A model generated the notes under the pieces. It had not been told where the DNA came from, searched no databases, and saw only the letters and a list, made by a program, of their open reading frames with translations. Below are positions 1-7,143 of a stretch of DNA of 11,722 bases, one piece after another (position 1 is the stretch's first letter; each line of letters begins with the position of its first letter). The DNA comes from DATATV01 sp035551355 (GTDB taxonomy: Bacteria > Actinomycetota > Actinomycetes > Mycobacteriales > Pseudonocardiaceae). The translations under genes were made by a program, and so were the position numbers. The stretch covers positions 1 to 11,722 of the forward strand of contig DASZNF010000084.1 of assembly GCA_035551355.1 (NCBI GenBank), in the 5' to 3' direction.

Positions 1-54
1 GGCACCCGGTTCGTTGCCCGGATCGGCGCCCGTTTCGTTGCCTGGCGTGGTCAT
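1..54 (-). CDS. Start of an unidentified gene coupled to the ABC ATPase (partial)
   Basis: Only the first 18 codons are visible; the gene runs off the left edge. The ATG (54..52) overlaps the TGA of the ABC ATPase gene (53..51) as ATGA, a usual sign of translational coupling. The visible N-terminus is polar and rich in Pro, Gly, Asn and Asp. It holds an imperfect duplication (PGNETGAD followed by PGNEPGA), so it looks like a disordered leader rather than a signal peptide. By position it is probably the membrane permease of the ABC-2-type transporter, but no membrane segment is inside the window, so this rests only on context. Confidence 0.6.
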   Translation of the reverse strand, partial: MTTPGNETGADPGNEPGA

Positions 55-953
55 GTCCGGCCGCCCGCGGGCTCCGCGTACAGATCGGCCAATGTCGCGC
101 TGCGCAACGTGAACTCCGCGACCGCACCGCTGGCTTCGGCCGCGGCCAGCACGGCCTGCGCGTCCGCCTCCGGCGACAACTCCAGGATCGCCCGCGACCC
201 GACCCGGTCCCGCACCCGGCAGTGCGCCAGCCCGGCCGCCCAGTCCGCGTCCGCGCCCGGGATGTCCACGATGGCCAGTCTGGCCGCACTGCCGCGCAAC
301 TCACTCGGGCTGCCAACGGAAACCAGCTGTCCACTGCGGAGCACCGTGATCCGGTCGCACGCCCGCTCGGCAACCTCCGCCGACGCGGACAACAGCACCG
401 CCGCGCCCGCCGAGGCCAGGCCGCGCAGCACGGTGCACCAGGTTTCCACGTCGATCTCGGACAACCCGGCGAACGGCTGGTCCAGCACCAGGGCGTCGGG
501 TTCGTGGCCGAGCACCCCGGCCAGCTCCACCCGCTGCCGCGCCGCCTCGTCCAGCGCGCTTACCCGGCGGCCGCGGTTCGCGCGCAAGCCGAGCCGGTCG
601 ATCCAGAGCAAGGCATTGCGGTGCGCGCGATTGGTGTCGAGGCCGTGTAGCTCGGCCAGGAAAACCAGCTGGTCCAGCACGGTCATGGTCGGGTACAGCC
701 CGCGCCGCTGTGGCAGATAGCCCAGCCGGGCCCGGCCGGCCTGGGTCAGCGGCCCGGATCGCCAGCTCACCCGGCCGGAATCCGGGGTCAGCACGCCCGC
801 CGCGATGCGCAGCAGCGTGGTCGCGCCCGCGCCCTCCGGGCCGACCACACCGAGGATCTCGCCACCGCGCGCCGCCAGGCTGCATTCCCGCACCGCGGTC
901 ACCTGGCCGTAGCGCTTGGTGACCCGCTCGAGCTCCAGCACTGCGTCTGCCAC
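51..953 (-). CDS. ABC transporter ATP-binding subunit with degenerate catalytic motifs
   Basis: 300 aa from GTG 953..951, which has a good Shine-Dalgarno (GGAGAAGGG) 6 nt upstream; a longer frame exists upstream but is poorly supported. The fold is that of an ABC-2/DrrA-type nucleotide-binding domain: A-loop region KRYGQVTAV (14-21), Walker A at 38-46, Q-loop GYLPQ with Gln82, signature region 134-142, Walker B 154-160, D-loop 162-168, and a C-terminal extension of about 85 aa typical of multidrug/antibiotic exporters. Every ATPase hallmark is altered. Walker A reads GPEGAGATT (Lys to Ala44), LSGGQ reads LDEAA, Walker B ends LVLDQP (catalytic Glu to Gln159), the D-loop Asp is Ser165, and the H-loop segment LLSASAEVAE has no His. 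The frame is intact with normal codon use, so it is probably expressed. It is coupled by ATGA to the next gene. A regulatory or structural NBD is likelier than an active pump motor. Family assignment is sure; function is not. Confidence 0.88.
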   Translation of the reverse strand: MADAVLELERVTKRYGQVTAVRECSLAARGGEILGVVGPEGAGATTLLRIAAGVLTPDSGRVSWRSGPLTQAGRARLGYLPQRRGLYPTMTVLDQLVFLAELHGLDTNRAHRNALLWIDRLGLRANRGRRVSALDEAARQRVELAGVLGHEPDALVLDQPFAGLSEIDVETWCTVLRGLASAGAAVLLSASAEVAERACDRITVLRSGQLVSVGSPSELRGSAARLAIVDIPGADADWAAGLAHCRVRDRVGSRAILELSPEADAQAVLAAAEASGAVAEFTLRSATLADLYAEPAGGRT

Positions 954-1123
954 GGCGATCCCTTCTCCGGTCGCGACCTGCTCGTAGCGCACGGTAGGCG
1001 ATCGGTTCCGGCACGAGACGATCACCCGCAGAGTACCGGCGCGGACCACCCCTCGTCCCCGGCAACACGGACCTACCCGAAACCGAATCCGCCCCGCAGC
1101 CTAGCGACCGATCCTGTGACCGC

Positions 1124-1159
1124 CGACCCCCTTTCCGGAGGCGCCCGGAAGGGGGGTCG
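1124..1159 (-). terminator. Hairpin terminator of the MDR oxidoreductase gene
   Basis: Inverted repeat with arms 1124-1138 and 1145-1159 (core GACCCCCTTTCCGG against CCGGAAGGGGGGTC) and a 6-nt loop. It is about 15 bp with one non-Watson-Crick position and begins 8 nt after the oxidoreductase stop codon. No U-tract follows on the minus strand, as is common for actinobacterial terminators. The remaining 954-1123 is the leader/promoter region of the ABC gene; I see no convincing -35/-10 pair there. Confidence 0.75.
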
Positions 1160-1167
1160 CGACCCGG

Positions 1168-2181
<1,014 letters not shown>

Positions 2182-2223
2182 GTGTCCTCCTTGACGACTG
2201 TGCGTGATTCTCGCCGGGGGAAA

Positions 2224-2240
2224 CCGGGGGCGCACCCCGG
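2224..2240 (-). terminator. Possible terminator of the FtsK-like gene cluster
   Basis: CCGGGG and CCCCGG form a 6-bp GC-only stem with a 5-nt loop, 34 nt past the stop of the 121-aa gene. Three U residues follow directly on the minus strand. It is short, so support is modest, but it sits in the only gap (2182-2274) between the cluster and the oxidoreductase gene. Confidence 0.4.
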
Positions 2241-2274
2241 GTAATTCCGGAACGTCAGAGTTTCGTAATAGGAA

Positions 2275-2640
2275 TCACTGTCGGCGCAGCAGCGGCGGCC
2301 GGCGCAGCGCCTCGTGCAACGCGTCGTGGGTGCGCTCCACCTCGGCGTCGCAGTTGTACGCGTCCGCCTCCGGCCCGACCGCGACCGGCTGCGGCGGCCT
2401 GCCCACCGTCAGCCAGCGTTCCTTCCACAGCTCCTCCACCGCGGTCTCCCAGTACGCCGCCGACACCGACCGGGCCACCCGCTCCCGCTCGCTCGCCTGG
2501 GCCAGCGCCTGCCGGTCGTCCTTCAGCTTGCGGCGTAACCCCTCCACCTGGGCCAGATCGTGCGCCCGCATCCGGTTCACCGCCTCGTCGTTGCCGGCCA
2601 TCAACTCCTTGTACCGGCGCACGGCATCGCCGTTGTTCAC
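2275..2640 (-). CDS. Small charged helical protein coupled to the FtsK-like ATPase
   Basis: 121 aa from GTG 2640..2638, which overlaps the TGA of the ATPase gene as GTGA and has AGGGAG (2651..2646) 5 nt upstream. I do not recognise a family. Residues 5-58 are almost continuous charged helix (RRYKEL, AQVEGLRRKLKDDRQAL) and probably form a coiled coil. A Trp-rich helix follows (AYWETAVEELWKERW, 62-76), then a Pro-rich turn and a short C-terminal helix (VERTHDALHEALRR). There is no signal peptide or membrane segment. The stop/start overlap implies synthesis in step with the ATPase, so an accessory subunit, adaptor or stabilising partner is the natural inference. A longer frame upstream of the GTG lies wholly inside the ATPase gene and is its shadow. 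Confidence 0.82.
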   Translation of the reverse strand: MNNGDAVRRYKELMAGNDEAVNRMRAHDLAQVEGLRRKLKDDRQALAQASERERVARSVSAAYWETAVEELWKERWLTVGRPPQPVAVGPEADAYNCDAEVERTHDALHEALRRPPLLRRQ

Positions 2641-5417
2641 GCCTGCTCCCTCACGCCCAACTCGACCCCGAACGGGATGATCACCTGCGGCCGCGCGTGC
2701 GCGAACCGGTCGAAGAACAGGCCCCGGCCCGGCCGGGGCGACCAGGCGATCATCTGCCCGGGCGCCAACGGCATCAGTTCCTGGCCCTGCACGTCGAAGG
2801 CCACCCACGGGCCCACGTCCTCCACCGAGCCGATCGGCAGGCTGGCCCGCAACCGGCCCACCCCGCGCCACCAGCCCAGCACGTGCGTCCGCGAGGACGG
2901 GCCGTGCCGCAGCACCTCGCGCAGCTGGTCCAGCCCGTTGGTCAGCTCGCCCGGCGCGCGGGCCTCCAGCAGGCTGTGTGCGGCGTCGATGGCGTAGCCG
3001 AAGATGTAGCGCGGCAACGGATTCCGTCCGGCCACGGCCAGTTCACCGGCCACCGTGCCCAGGAACTCCTTGAAACCGCTCCATTCGACCACCTCGACGG
3101 TGTGCCCGTCGGCCCGCAACCGGTCGGCGAGCGCCTGCACCGGGGCGTCGGACTCGCTGACCAGGGTGCACAGGGAGAACACCGCACTGCCCGGTTCGTG
3201 TTGCGCGGCAATCGAAAGCGCCGCCGCGCCGAGCACGCAGGCCGCATCGTCCACAGTGGATCCGATGACGGCCAGGTTGCGGCCGGGCGCGGCCACCAGG
3301 GCGCTACCCGCCGCGCTGCCGGCCACGTCGATCACCTGACCGAACAACGCCCTCGGCCGCTCCGTCGCGCCCGGCCGCAGCGCCTGGAAGTCGGCCGCGT
3401 CGGCCAGCGCGGGCACGTGCCCGCCGTCGAACAGCTGCGGCGGGGTCAGCCCGTCCGGGATGCGCTCCCACAACTGCTTCTGCAGCACGTCGAACGTGCC
3501 CCGGGTGGTGGCGTCCGGGATGCGCGCGAGCTGATTGCCTTGCCGCACACCGGATTCGTGGTTGATCACCGCGTGCCAGCGGGGGAGGGTGACCGCCGCG
3601 TCGTTCACCTCGGCCAGCACCCGGCGGGCCTTGGGCAGCGCCACCCGCAGCACGAACTGCTCGAAGATCGCCGGTTTGCCCCAGAACGCCTCGATGCCGG
3701 ACACGTCCTGACTGGCCAGCACCAGATGAATGCCCTGCGACCGGCCCCGCCGGGCCACGTCCTCCAGCAACTGCACGGCTTCGTTGGCGACCGGGTCGCG
3801 TTCGGCGAACAGGTACTGGAACTCGTCGATCACCGCGAGGATGCGCGGCCACCGCCCGCCCGGGTCCTCCGCGCGCAACTCCTCCAGTTTGGTCACCTCG
3901 TGCCGCTTGGCCGCGTCCGCCCGCTCCCGCATGACCTTCGACAGGAAGCGCAGCAGCGCCACGCCGAACTCCCGGTCGGCGTTGACGTTCACGCCGACCA
4001 GCCGGGCGTGCGGCAACCAGGTGCGGTCCTTGCGGCCCGGGGTGAACTGGGCGAAGGACACGCCTTCCTTGAAGTCCAGCAGATACAGCTCGAGTTCGTC
4101 CGGCGCGTAGCGCGAGGTGAGCCCGCCCAGCAGCGCGTAGAGGAAGTTCGTCTTGCCCGATCCGCTCGGCCCGGCGACCAGCGCGTGCGGCGAGGAGTCG
4201 CCGAGCACCACGTCCACCGGGGTGCCATCGGCGAACCCGACCGGGGCGGTCAGCCCGGCCGCGGACCGCCCGGTCCACACCTGGTCCTCATCGACCAGCA
4301 GGTCGGTGAACGCGCCCACCCGGGCCTTGCGTTCCTCGAACGCGTCGGCGATCACCGCGCAGGCGTTGGTCACCTCGGCCCGCGGCAACTGCGGATCGGG
4401 GGTGAACGTGGCGTTGGGACCGGTCATCGAGGTGCGCGCGGCGTCCGGGGTCAGGAAGTTGACCGTCTCCATCGGACTGTTCACCGACATGCGCACGTCG
4501 ACCGCGATCAGCTGCACCCCGGAGGCCAGCCCGTTGCGCGCGATCCGTTGCAGTTGCTGCAGTTGGTCGTCGGGCAGGTTGGCATCGCGCCGGCCGAACA
4601 ACACCGCGATGTGCCAGGGTTCGGTGCGCCGCCCGGTGCGCCCGCTGATCGACTGCACCGTGGTGTGCCCACCGGCCAGCACGCCGCTGTGCACCCGGCG
4701 GATGTGCTCGGACAGCTCGTCCAGCATGTCCCGGGGCCGGGTCGGGTCGTGCACGGTCAGCAAACCGGCGCGGGTCAACGGATACAGGCCGGGCAGCGGA
4801 TTGGTCAGCTGCCCGGTGTCCCACACGTGCACGTGCACCAGGCCGGGCAGGAAGTAGCTCAGCGCGCGCAGCAGCAGCGCCTCGACCATGGCCTCGGCCG
4901 CGAAGAAGCTCTCCTGGGTGGTCGAGATCTGCAGATGCGCCGAATCCAGCAATGGCACCGCGACCGGAAAGGCCACCGGCTCGGGTGCGCTGTCGGACAC
5001 CGCGGTGCCGATCCGCCACAACTCGGGCGGGGCCAGGGAACCGTCCGCGGTGCCCGGCCGGCCCAGCCAGGTCTGCCACGGCTCGCCCGCGGCCCCGGGA
5101 GCGCTGTGCACCACCAGTTCGGTCAGCCGGGCCGGGCCGGTCTGGGTCCAGTCCCCGAAATGCCTGCGGCGATCCTCGGCGAGAGCTTGGTGAATATCAC
5201 CCATTCGAGGGTTGGTCAGAACCGTGCGCTGGCCCGGATCGCGCTCCGCCCGGTCCAGTCCATGCTCGCGCAACCACAGTTCCGCCATGGTCCGGGCGTA
5301 CCGCTCGGTGGCCCGGTCGCGATCCCGCACCGCGACCCCGAGGGCCCGGCCGACGGCCTGCCGAAACTGGTCGAGGGCGAACACGATCTTCTCGCGCCGC
5401 TCGACGCGCTTGCTCAC
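2637..5417 (-). CDS. FtsK/SpoIIIE-family ATPase with three tandem RecA-like folds
   Basis: 926 aa from GTG 5417..5415, with AAGGAG about 7 nt upstream. The central module (about 385-640) is a classical FtsK/SpoIIIE/EccC motor: Walker A GPSGSGKT (416-423), LLDFKEG (446-452), Walker B ILAVIDEF (526-533) and the family strand GIHLVLASQ (562-570). On each side is a segment with the same order of elements but no nucleotide-binding residues. Residues about 150-310 run from HLQIST through VHVHVWDTG and HIAVLFG to GVQLIAVDV. Residues about 690-850 run from NLAVIGSTVDDAA through YIFGYAIDAA to THVLGWW. The N-terminus (1-90) is charged helix with no transmembrane segment, unlike membrane EccC. I infer a soluble hexameric translocase or unfoldase serving the small helical proteins encoded beside it; DNA translocation is the alternative. 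Family is certain, role unknown. Confidence 0.92.
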   Translation of the reverse strand: MSKRVERREKIVFALDQFRQAVGRALGVAVRDRDRATERYARTMAELWLREHGLDRAERDPGQRTVLTNPRMGDIHQALAEDRRRHFGDWTQTGPARLTELVVHSAPGAAGEPWQTWLGRPGTADGSLAPPELWRIGTAVSDSAPEPVAFPVAVPLLDSAHLQISTTQESFFAAEAMVEALLLRALSYFLPGLVHVHVWDTGQLTNPLPGLYPLTRAGLLTVHDPTRPRDMLDELSEHIRRVHSGVLAGGHTTVQSISGRTGRRTEPWHIAVLFGRRDANLPDDQLQQLQRIARNGLASGVQLIAVDVRMSVNSPMETVNFLTPDAARTSMTGPNATFTPDPQLPRAEVTNACAVIADAFEERKARVGAFTDLLVDEDQVWTGRSAAGLTAPVGFADGTPVDVVLGDSSPHALVAGPSGSGKTNFLYALLGGLTSRYAPDELELYLLDFKEGVSFAQFTPGRKDRTWLPHARLVGVNVNADREFGVALLRFLSKVMRERADAAKRHEVTKLEELRAEDPGGRWPRILAVIDEFQYLFAERDPVANEAVQLLEDVARRGRSQGIHLVLASQDVSGIEAFWGKPAIFEQFVLRVALPKARRVLAEVNDAAVTLPRWHAVINHESGVRQGNQLARIPDATTRGTFDVLQKQLWERIPDGLTPPQLFDGGHVPALADAADFQALRPGATERPRALFGQVIDVAGSAAGSALVAAPGRNLAVIGSTVDDAACVLGAAALSIAAQHEPGSAVFSLCTLVSESDAPVQALADRLRADGHTVEVVEWSGFKEFLGTVAGELAVAGRNPLPRYIFGYAIDAAHSLLEARAPGELTNGLDQLREVLRHGPSSRTHVLGWWRGVGRLRASLPIGSVEDVGPWVAFDVQGQELMPLAPGQMIAWSPRPGRGLFFDRFAHARPQVIIPFGVELGVREQA

Positions 5418-5477
5418 CAGCGCACTCCTTGGTGGCCGTCGACCATCTCGCCTGTGATCAACGTTACCAGCTGAGGC

Positions 5478-5491
5478 TTAGGGGCTCCTAA
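5478..5491. promoter_or_regulatory. Palindrome upstream of the FtsK-like gene (possible operator)
   Basis: TTAGG and CCTAA arms separated by 4 nt, about 60 nt before the ATPase start codon, in a patch richer in A/T than its surroundings (about 5455-5510). With the hairpin just upstream (5530-5556), this makes 5418-5529 the likely promoter region of the ATPase gene. I cannot point to a good -35/-10 pair, so the operator reading is a guess from symmetry and place. Confidence 0.3.
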
Positions 5492-5529
5492 CCCGATGAT
5501 GACCGCCCGGTGTACGGCGCGCATCGGGT

Positions 5530-5556
5530 CCGCGGCGCCCGTCACGGGTGCCGCGG
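5530..5556 (-). terminator. Strong hairpin between the small helical genes and the FtsK-like gene
   Basis: Arms CCGCGGCGCCCG and CGGGTGCCGCGG form 12 pairs (one imperfect) around a 3-nt loop, beginning 8 nt past the stop of the 82-aa gene. There is no U-tract. It probably ends or attenuates the upstream transcript, which would let the small proteins be made in excess over the ATPase. Confidence 0.6.
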
Positions 5557-5564
5557 CGAGCGTC

Positions 5565-5813
5565 CTAGAGCCCGTTCTGGAACCGCTCGATGGCCGCCAG
5601 GCTGCCCGCCAGCGACTCAAGGCCGCCGGACAGTTGCTCGTCGGCCTGGGAAAACCCCGGTGGCACAAGGGATTCCGGGTGGTTGCGGGAGAGTTCGGTG
5701 AGCAACTCCACCGCCTCGGCCAACCGGACCCTGGCGGCCCGCACATCGTGGTGGGCCGCCAGGATTTCCGCGCGTACCTCGGACAGCGTTGTGGCGATCG
5801 CCTCAATCGACAT
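5565..5813 (-). CDS. Small helical-hairpin protein, 82 aa, WXG100-like in size
   Basis: 82 aa from ATG 5813..5811. No real Shine-Dalgarno is seen, but TATAAC lies 6 nt before the ATG, so it may be made from a leaderless mRNA as well as by coupling from the 86-aa gene 17 nt upstream. The sequence reads as helix (2-44, VRAEILAAHHDVRAARVRL), a Pro/Gly turn (NHPESLVPPGF) and a second helix (55-80, LESLAGSLAAIERF). Size and hairpin plan match WXG100/ESX-type proteins, but there is no W-x-G in the turn and no YxxxD/E export signal at the C-terminus. I do not recognise the family. A paired partner of the 86-aa protein, perhaps as a heterodimer serving the FtsK-like ATPase, is the inference from context. 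Confidence 0.82.
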   Translation of the reverse strand: MSIEAIATTLSEVRAEILAAHHDVRAARVRLAEAVELLTELSRNHPESLVPPGFSQADEQLSGGLESLAGSLAAIERFQNGL

Positions 5814-5830
5814 CCTGTGGTTATAACGGG

Positions 5831-6091
5831 TTACAGCCGTGCCGCGTAGCCCTCAGCGGTGGAGATCGCCGCGGTGACACTCTGCTGCGCCTCGCCCATG
5901 GCCCGGGTGGCGTTGGCCAGCAGACCGTTGGCCTGGTCGGCGTCCGCCTGCGCGCTGCCCTGGGTGACCGCGGCCAGCGCCGCCTGAGCCTGTTCGAGCG
6001 CGGAGATCGCCTGTTGGATCGCGGCGATGCTCTCCTTGGCCTTCTCGTTCGCCTGCCCGATACCGGCCCGCACCTCGTCGACGCTTGCCAT
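5831..6091 (-). CDS. Small helical-hairpin protein, 86 aa, WXG100-like in size
   Basis: 86 aa from ATG 6091..6089, with AGGGAG about 11 nt upstream. It is very rich in Ala and Gln with heptad-like spacing. Helix 1 covers about 3-42 (SIAAIQQAISALEQAQAAL), the turn TQGSAQADA is at about 43-51, and helix 2 covers 52-86 (LLANATRAMGEAQQSVTAA) ending AEGYAARL. There is no Trp, no Cys, no signal peptide and no W-x-G; TQG occupies the turn where WxG would be. From memory, unchecked, similar segments occur as stand-alone actinobacterial proteins and as the N-terminal module of polymorphic toxins such as deaminase toxins. That would fit a delivery or recognition module for an FtsK/EccC-like machine. 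It lies 17 nt before the 82-aa gene in the same direction. Confidence 0.85.
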   Translation of the reverse strand: MASVDEVRAGIGQANEKAKESIAAIQQAISALEQAQAALAAVTQGSAQADADQANGLLANATRAMGEAQQSVTAAISTAEGYAARL

Positions 6092-6123
6092 TAGCCGTGG
6101 ATCTCCCTGACGGTGTGATGTTG

Positions 6124-6152
6124 ATGTTGGACGGGTAAAAGTTATCGGTCAA
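6124..6152 (-). promoter_or_regulatory. Possible promoter of the small helical genes
   Basis: On the minus strand, TTGACC (6152..6147), a 17-nt spacer and CAACAT (6129..6124) lie in the only A/T-rich patch of the 106-base gap between the 294-aa and 86-aa genes. The -35 is good; the -10 matches only half the consensus. A small inverted repeat, TGCGC-GG-GCGCA (6180-6191), lies between the 294-aa stop and this site and could contribute to termination. Confidence 0.35.
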
Positions 6153-6197
6153 AGTCGTACGTCCGGAGGCGGGACCACATGCGCGGGCGCACATTCC

Positions 6198-7082
6198 TCA
6201 TTGCTTACGCTGGTTGGTTTCCGGTCCGGAAGAAAGCACCAAAGCGGTGATACCGGTGGCCGGTCGCGGCTGGGCGATCCACGAGGTGCTGGCGACCGGT
6301 CCGGTCCAGCTCAGCTCCGACCAGCCCACCCGGTCCAGCGCGCCGGCCGCGGCCCGCACCGCGTCGGCCGCCGCCGCGGGCGCCGGGCCGAGATCGACAT
6401 GCACGCTGACCACGCCATCCGCCTCGGACACCTCGGTCAGGGTCGCGGTCCCGGACACCCGGCTGGCCAGCGCCCGGGCCTGCCACTCGGCGCCGGACGC
6501 GCGGTCGGTGGCCACGTCGACGCGCAGCCGCAGCCGGTCGGCTGGGCCATTCGGGTCGGGCGTCCTGTCGGGCGATTTCGCTTGCCGGGCAACGGATTGC
6601 GGCCTTGATCCCTCGGAGGAACCGGTCGATGGCGCGTCCGGGGAGGGCGACTCGTCCTCGGCCGGCCAGTCCGGTTCGGCCGCCTCCGGCCGCGGGTAGG
6701 GATCACCGCCGTACCAGGCCTCCACCAGCATCCGCTCGGCGCCGGTGACCAGCCCGCCCAGCGCTTCCGGATCGTCCAGCACGATCCAGGCCGTTGGCGG
6801 TTCGCAGGCGACCCGGGGGTTGCCGAAGGCTGGACCGAGGGTGCGGACGAAGACCCGCACGGCACGGGCCAGCGGCGCGGCCACCTGGTGCGTGGCGCGC
6901 TCCTCGGTGGGTACCCGCATGGTCACCGACCAGCAGCCCGGCTCCTCGGCCGAACAGTCCGCCGACTCGACGATCCGCCCGTCGACGTGCCATTGCAGCT
7001 CCTGACAGGCCCGCCGCGCGGCGCGCTCGTCGTCCGCGGCGAGGACGACCGTGACCAGGAGATCGACCGTGTCCTCGTCCAT
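6198..7082 (-). CDS. Unrecognised protein with a duplicated alpha/beta domain
   Basis: 294 aa from ATG 7082..7080. No Shine-Dalgarno is present, but GACAAT ends 7 nt before the ATG, which suits a leaderless transcript. I do not recognise a family. Two segments share one pattern of elements, as in a ferredoxin-like or ACT-like fold. Copy 1 (about 6-103) runs DLLVTVVLA, helix ERAARRACQELQW, strand CWSVTMRV, helix APLARAVRVFV and strand PTAWIVLDD. Copy 2 (about 184-270) runs RLRLRVDVA, helix AEWQARALASRV, strand GVVSVHVDL, helix ADAVRAAAGAL and strand ASTSWIAQP. The linker (about 128-183) is rich in Pro, Ser, Asp and Glu and probably disordered. It is the first gene of the minus-strand run that includes the small helical proteins and the FtsK-like ATPase, so it may be a cytosolic accessory or chaperone. 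Cofactor or catalytic residues are not evident. Confidence 0.82.
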   Translation of the reverse strand: MDEDTVDLLVTVVLAADDERAARRACQELQWHVDGRIVESADCSAEEPGCWSVTMRVPTEERATHQVAAPLARAVRVFVRTLGPAFGNPRVACEPPTAWIVLDDPEALGGLVTGAERMLVEAWYGGDPYPRPEAAEPDWPAEDESPSPDAPSTGSSEGSRPQSVARQAKSPDRTPDPNGPADRLRLRVDVATDRASGAEWQARALASRVSGTATLTEVSEADGVVSVHVDLGPAPAAAADAVRAAAGALDRVGWSELSWTGPVASTSWIAQPRPATGITALVLSSGPETNQRKQ

Positions 7083-7089
7083 CAGGGGA

Positions 7090-7095
7090 ATTGTC
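7090..7095 (-). promoter_or_regulatory. -10-like element for a leaderless start of the 294-aa gene
   Basis: GACAAT on the minus strand matches four of six TATAAT positions. Exactly 7 nt separate it from the ATG at 7082, so transcription would begin at the A of ATG. No SD-like purine run precedes this start. No clear -35 is visible. Confidence 0.35.
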
Positions 7096-7143
7096 CCGCA
7101 AGTCCGGCGGGCCGCGGAGCATGGGGTAGGAGAGGATCGGGCC

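Noticed and set aside
2697..5474. A 925-codon open frame on the plus strand, antisense to the FtsK-like gene
   Set aside because: It mirrors the real gene almost end to end, is rich in Arg, His, Gln and Gly without any domain, and has no ribosome site. This is the usual antisense shadow of a GC-rich gene.
5414..5806. A 130-codon minus-strand frame over the 82-aa gene and the gap before the FtsK-like gene
   Set aside because: It is Arg/Pro/Ser-rich without structure and overlaps the better-supported helical 82-aa gene. It would also run through the 5530-5556 hairpin.
6198..7082. The 294-aa protein as an ACT-domain sensor of amino acids
   Set aside because: The beta-alpha pattern is compatible, but no ligand-binding Gly/Asp signature of ACT domains is visible, so only the fold pattern is reported.
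2275..7082. Canonical ESX/type VII secretion locus
   Set aside because: There is no WXG motif, no EccB, EccD or EccE gene, no mycosin protease and no transmembrane segment in the ATPase. Only a distant EccC-like relation is claimed.
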